A DNA stretch of 6,815 bases from DAOOWV01 sp035371485 (GTDB taxonomy: Bacteria; Patescibacteriota; Dojkabacteria; JAFGLO01): NCBI GenBank assembly GCA_035371485.1, contig DAOOWV010000038.1:1-6815 (forward strand), given 5' to 3'. The notes beneath the pieces were generated by a model. It did not search any database. It was not told where the DNA came from and was given only the letters and a program-made list of their open reading frames with translations. Positions within the stretch are counted from its first letter, which is position 1; every line of letters begins with the position of its first letter. Below, one piece after another: positions 5,252 to 6,815 of this stretch. Both the position numbers and the translations under genes were made by a program.

Positions 5252-5562
5252 CACTTTATCTTTAACTTCGTTCGTTAAAGAGTGGACTATATCTTCAACT
5301 TTTTCATTTATATGATTTAAGTTGTCGGGCACTTATGGATTTTTATTGACTGTCATGTCTCAAATCCTAGTCTCTGAACCTTCCGCATACTAAATTTGAC
5401 ATTCAGCGGCTTGGCTGCTGATTAACCCCATGCCTCAATCATTTTCAAACCTTCACGAATACCTTTTCAGGTTGCGTTGTAGTTGATTGATTTTTAGGAG
5501 TCTTCCAGCAATTCACCCGATTTATTGTATTGATATTTCTATCAATAGGAACCAATAAGTTT
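5252..5562 (-). ncRNA. Group I intron A (311 nt, ORF-less) in the capsid gene
   Basis: Core elements on the minus strand are P AATTGCTGGAAG (5513-5502), Q AATCAGCAGCCAAGC (5423-5409), R GTTCAGAGACTA (5379-5368) and S AAGATATAGTCC (5295-5284). The 5' site follows U5563: exon GGAGCU (5568-5563) pairs with GGUUCC (5553-5548), ending in the U-G pair. P2 is a perfect hairpin TATTGATA-GAAA-TATCAATA (5547-5528), P8 is CAACTT...AAGTTG and P9 is CTTTAAC...GTTAAAG (5280-5260). The intron ends at G5252; exon AUGAGUU (5251-5245) pairs with AACUUAU (5561-5555) as P10. The element set, size and R/S sequences fit the IA group of T4-like phage introns (subgroup inferred). The first intron bases AA, with the exon T, form a stop codon if unspliced. 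Confidence 0.93.
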
Positions 5563-6185
5563 AGCTCCAGCTAGCGCCTAACTTACGAGAAACCGTATCA
5601 ACAGGAATAGACTTCAGGACAGGACGAATCTTGTTGAAAGTCTGGTCAGCACCAAAAGGAATGACCTTTTCCCAATTCTTGTAATAATCCCAACGGAAAC
5701 TGTCAGCGGCATCACCAATAGCCGTGCTAAAATTCAGAACAGCCTGACGAGTATTAATATTTACACTGCCGACAAGATTAAAAGCTGTTCCATTAACAGA
5801 AGCAACAAGCTGACGAACATCACCATTTTTAAGAACCTGAGCAACAGGAATATCAGCATTTGCTGAATCGTCATGCATGATAAGCATCAACGTTCCTTCT
5901 GCCCATTCACCAGTAATAACATCATTATAAGTTGTCAGATTACCAGCACCCGTAAGAGTGTCGGTTGTCACATGACTGGCTTCCATTGGGGTAGAATGCT
6001 TACGACGGTCGGCTGCATTCGTCCATGGATATATTGTATTTCCAGTTGTTTCATTAACAAAGTCAAGGAAACGAATAGTTCCCTGTGCAGACTTTACAGG
6101 TTGAACTCCGACAATTTGCTGAGCAATTGTATTAGGATATACACGTTGAACGAGTGGAAGCGTAACCTTAGGGATATAAATACAT
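5563..6185 (-). CDS. 23: Major capsid protein (T4 gp23 family), central exon
   Basis: The exon holds 207 complete codons, one leading base and a trailing T. It starts CIYIPKVTLPLVQRVYPNTI and runs into AQQIVGVQPV, matching the gp23 hallmark VxRxxPNLIAxDICGVQPM. The frame continues through ...NAADRRKHSTPMEASHV... (the ATG at 5986 is internal, not a start). It ends IPVDTVSRKLGASWS, matching the gp23 segment V.AKSRALKAEYT. The region between is family-like only in outline, as expected for the variable middle of gp23. Upstream reading is blocked by TGA (6187-6185), so an intron border lies there. The best 3' splice site is after G6186, with G6183 as alternative; both leave the same phase and differ by one codon. 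The N-terminal part of the protein, perhaps 60-100 residues, lies outside the window. With the other exons, 411 residues are visible. Confidence 0.88.
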
Positions 6186-6815
6186 CATATCATACTCTTT
6201 CGAGTGTGGATGGACTATATCATCAACTTTGATTGAATAAATAACCTCGGAGAAATTTATTCATATTTTGTTAAAATTTGAGTAATTGTTTCCATTAATT
6301 TTTCAGGGGTGTCATAATATACAATTTCATAGTTATACCCTTGTTTTATAGCTTGTTCTTTTTTATATAGGACAGATTCAATAGGCTCGAAACTCCGACC
6401 TTTACTTTCAATAAATAGGTTGTATTTCGGAATATAAAAATCTGGAATATGGCGTTTTCCATTCTCCATTTTTATCATGGAATCTTCATATTTAAATTTT
6501 AAATTCAAATTTGTTAAAATTTCTGCGACAAATACTTCTAACGGACTCCGGTATGAAATATTTTGATATAAAAATTTTGAAGACCCATTAAGGGGACATT
6601 GTTTCATAAATAAACGAATTCGTTCTTGTTTTTCATCATCCGATAAATTGTTCCAATATTCTTTTTGTGATATTGATTTATTACGTGAGACTTGTTCTTT
6701 ATATTCCTCTGTTCTTGATTCCATAAATATTTTCATTGATCGAGAAATTTTTTCTTTAATTTGAATTTTTTCTTCATTTGTTTTATTTAAACGAGTTCTG
6801 ACAATTTTTTTATTA
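6186..6815 (-). ncRNA. Group I intron C, 3' part, with endonuclease ORF (5' part outside window)
   Basis: Directly upstream of the central capsid exon the minus strand shows AAAGTTGATGATATAGTCC (6230-6212). This matches the P8-3' strand plus S element of introns A and B (AAAAGTTGAAGATATAGTC). A P9 hairpin ACTC-GAAA-GAGT follows, then ATGATATG ending at G6186. The P, Q and R elements should lie beyond the right edge. The endonuclease ORF ends just before the P8 3' strand, so it is inserted in the P8 loop, a known ORF site in phage introns. The exact 3' splice site (G6186 or G6183) cannot be tested by P10 because P1 is not in the window. Confidence 0.8.
6257..6815 (-). CDS. Intron-encoded PD-(D/E)XK (Vsr-like) homing endonuclease, 5' end outside window
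   Basis: The frame is open to the right edge, giving 185 residues before TAA at 6259-6257. The ATG at 6736 is internal to the open frame; 26 codons upstream remain in phase. The N-terminal half is basic and helical, with repeats such as KEKISRSMK and EYWNNLSDDEKQERIR that resemble the DNA-binding modules (NUMOD-type) of homing enzymes. The C-terminal half has the nuclease layout SPLEVFVAEIL (E93) and a strand ending YED. It continues with KRHIPDFYI (D125), then NLFIESKG (E136, K138), the D...ExK core of the PD-(D/E)XK/Vsr-like fold. Such enzymes cut intronless alleles near the insertion site so that the intron is copied in. It lies within intron C in the same orientation as the capsid gene. 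Its lower GC compared with the capsid exons supports a separate origin. HNH and GIY-YIG motifs are absent. Confidence 0.8.
   Translation of the reverse strand, partial: NKKIVRTRLNKTNEEKIQIKEKISRSMKIFMESRTEEYKEQVSRNKSISQKEYWNNLSDDEKQERIRLFMKQCPLNGSSKFLYQNISYRSPLEVFVAEILTNLNLKFKYEDSMIKMENGKRHIPDFYIPKYNLFIESKGRSFEPIESVLYKKEQAIKQGYNYEIVYYDTPEKLMETITQILTKYE

Noticed and set aside
4918..5562. Direct-repeat or CRISPR-like array, suggested by the repeated sequence blocks
   Set aside because: The repeats are the homologous cores of two group I introns in order P-Q-R-S, not short spaced repeats.
6175..6182. TATAAATA on the plus strand, like a T4 late promoter
   Set aside because: It lies antisense inside a capsid exon with no plus-strand gene downstream; expected by chance in AT-rich DNA.
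5873..6232. Plus-strand open frame of 119 codons
   Set aside because: Antisense to the central capsid exon and crosses the intron C border; no family features.

Overview
The window looks like part of the genome of a large, AT-rich, T4-related myovirus (probably a jumbo phage). The strongest evidence is a major capsid gene of the T4 gp23 family on the minus strand at the right end, interrupted by group I introns of the kind known from T4-like phages. The other genes (a small metallophosphoesterase, a P-loop kinase, a DUF4338/DruA-type protein, a DUF1737-type protein and small unknowns) suit the accessory part of such a genome. Nothing in the window identifies the host.

Layout, left to right. 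(1) 1-978, plus strand: a tightly packed three-gene operon. It holds the C-terminal part of a methyl-accepting chemotaxis protein, a four-cysteine acidic/basic protein, and a 63-residue DUF1737-like protein started at TTG. A hairpin terminator follows. (2) 1032-1731, plus strand: a good sigma70-type promoter drives a calcineurin-type phosphoesterase, which ends in a 24-bp palindromic terminator shared with the converging kinase gene. (3) 1739-2557, minus strand: a P-loop kinase. (4) 2623-3891, plus strand, divergent from the kinase: a DUF4338/DruA-like protein whose stop codon lies inside a bidirectional terminator. (5) About 3890-4270, minus strand: a short lysine-rich ORF, possibly frameshifted, and a hairpin. 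(6) 4272-6185, minus strand: the capsid gene with its terminator. (7) 6186-6815, minus strand: the 3' part of a further intron carrying a PD-(D/E)XK homing endonuclease ORF.

The main result is the architecture of the capsid gene. Two ORF-less group I introns of 311 and 316 nt, clearly related to each other, are separated by an exon of only 18 nt. Both junctions can be placed to the base from P1 (with a U-G pair at the 5' site), P10 and the terminal G. The spliced product aligns without gaps to the T4 gp23 region SRxLxA...EL.QDL.A.HG...EI as I recall it. With the third, endonuclease-bearing intron just upstream, the gene has at least three introns. The visible spliced reading frame is 411 residues; the N-terminal part lies beyond the right edge.

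Functionally, the minus-strand right half is virion structure plus selfish intron machinery. The left half is accessory: a host-type chemotaxis receptor signalling domain, nucleotide or phosphate enzymes, and a homologue of a bacterial anti-phage protein. These may act on host signalling, nucleic-acid metabolism or competing phages, but that is inference.
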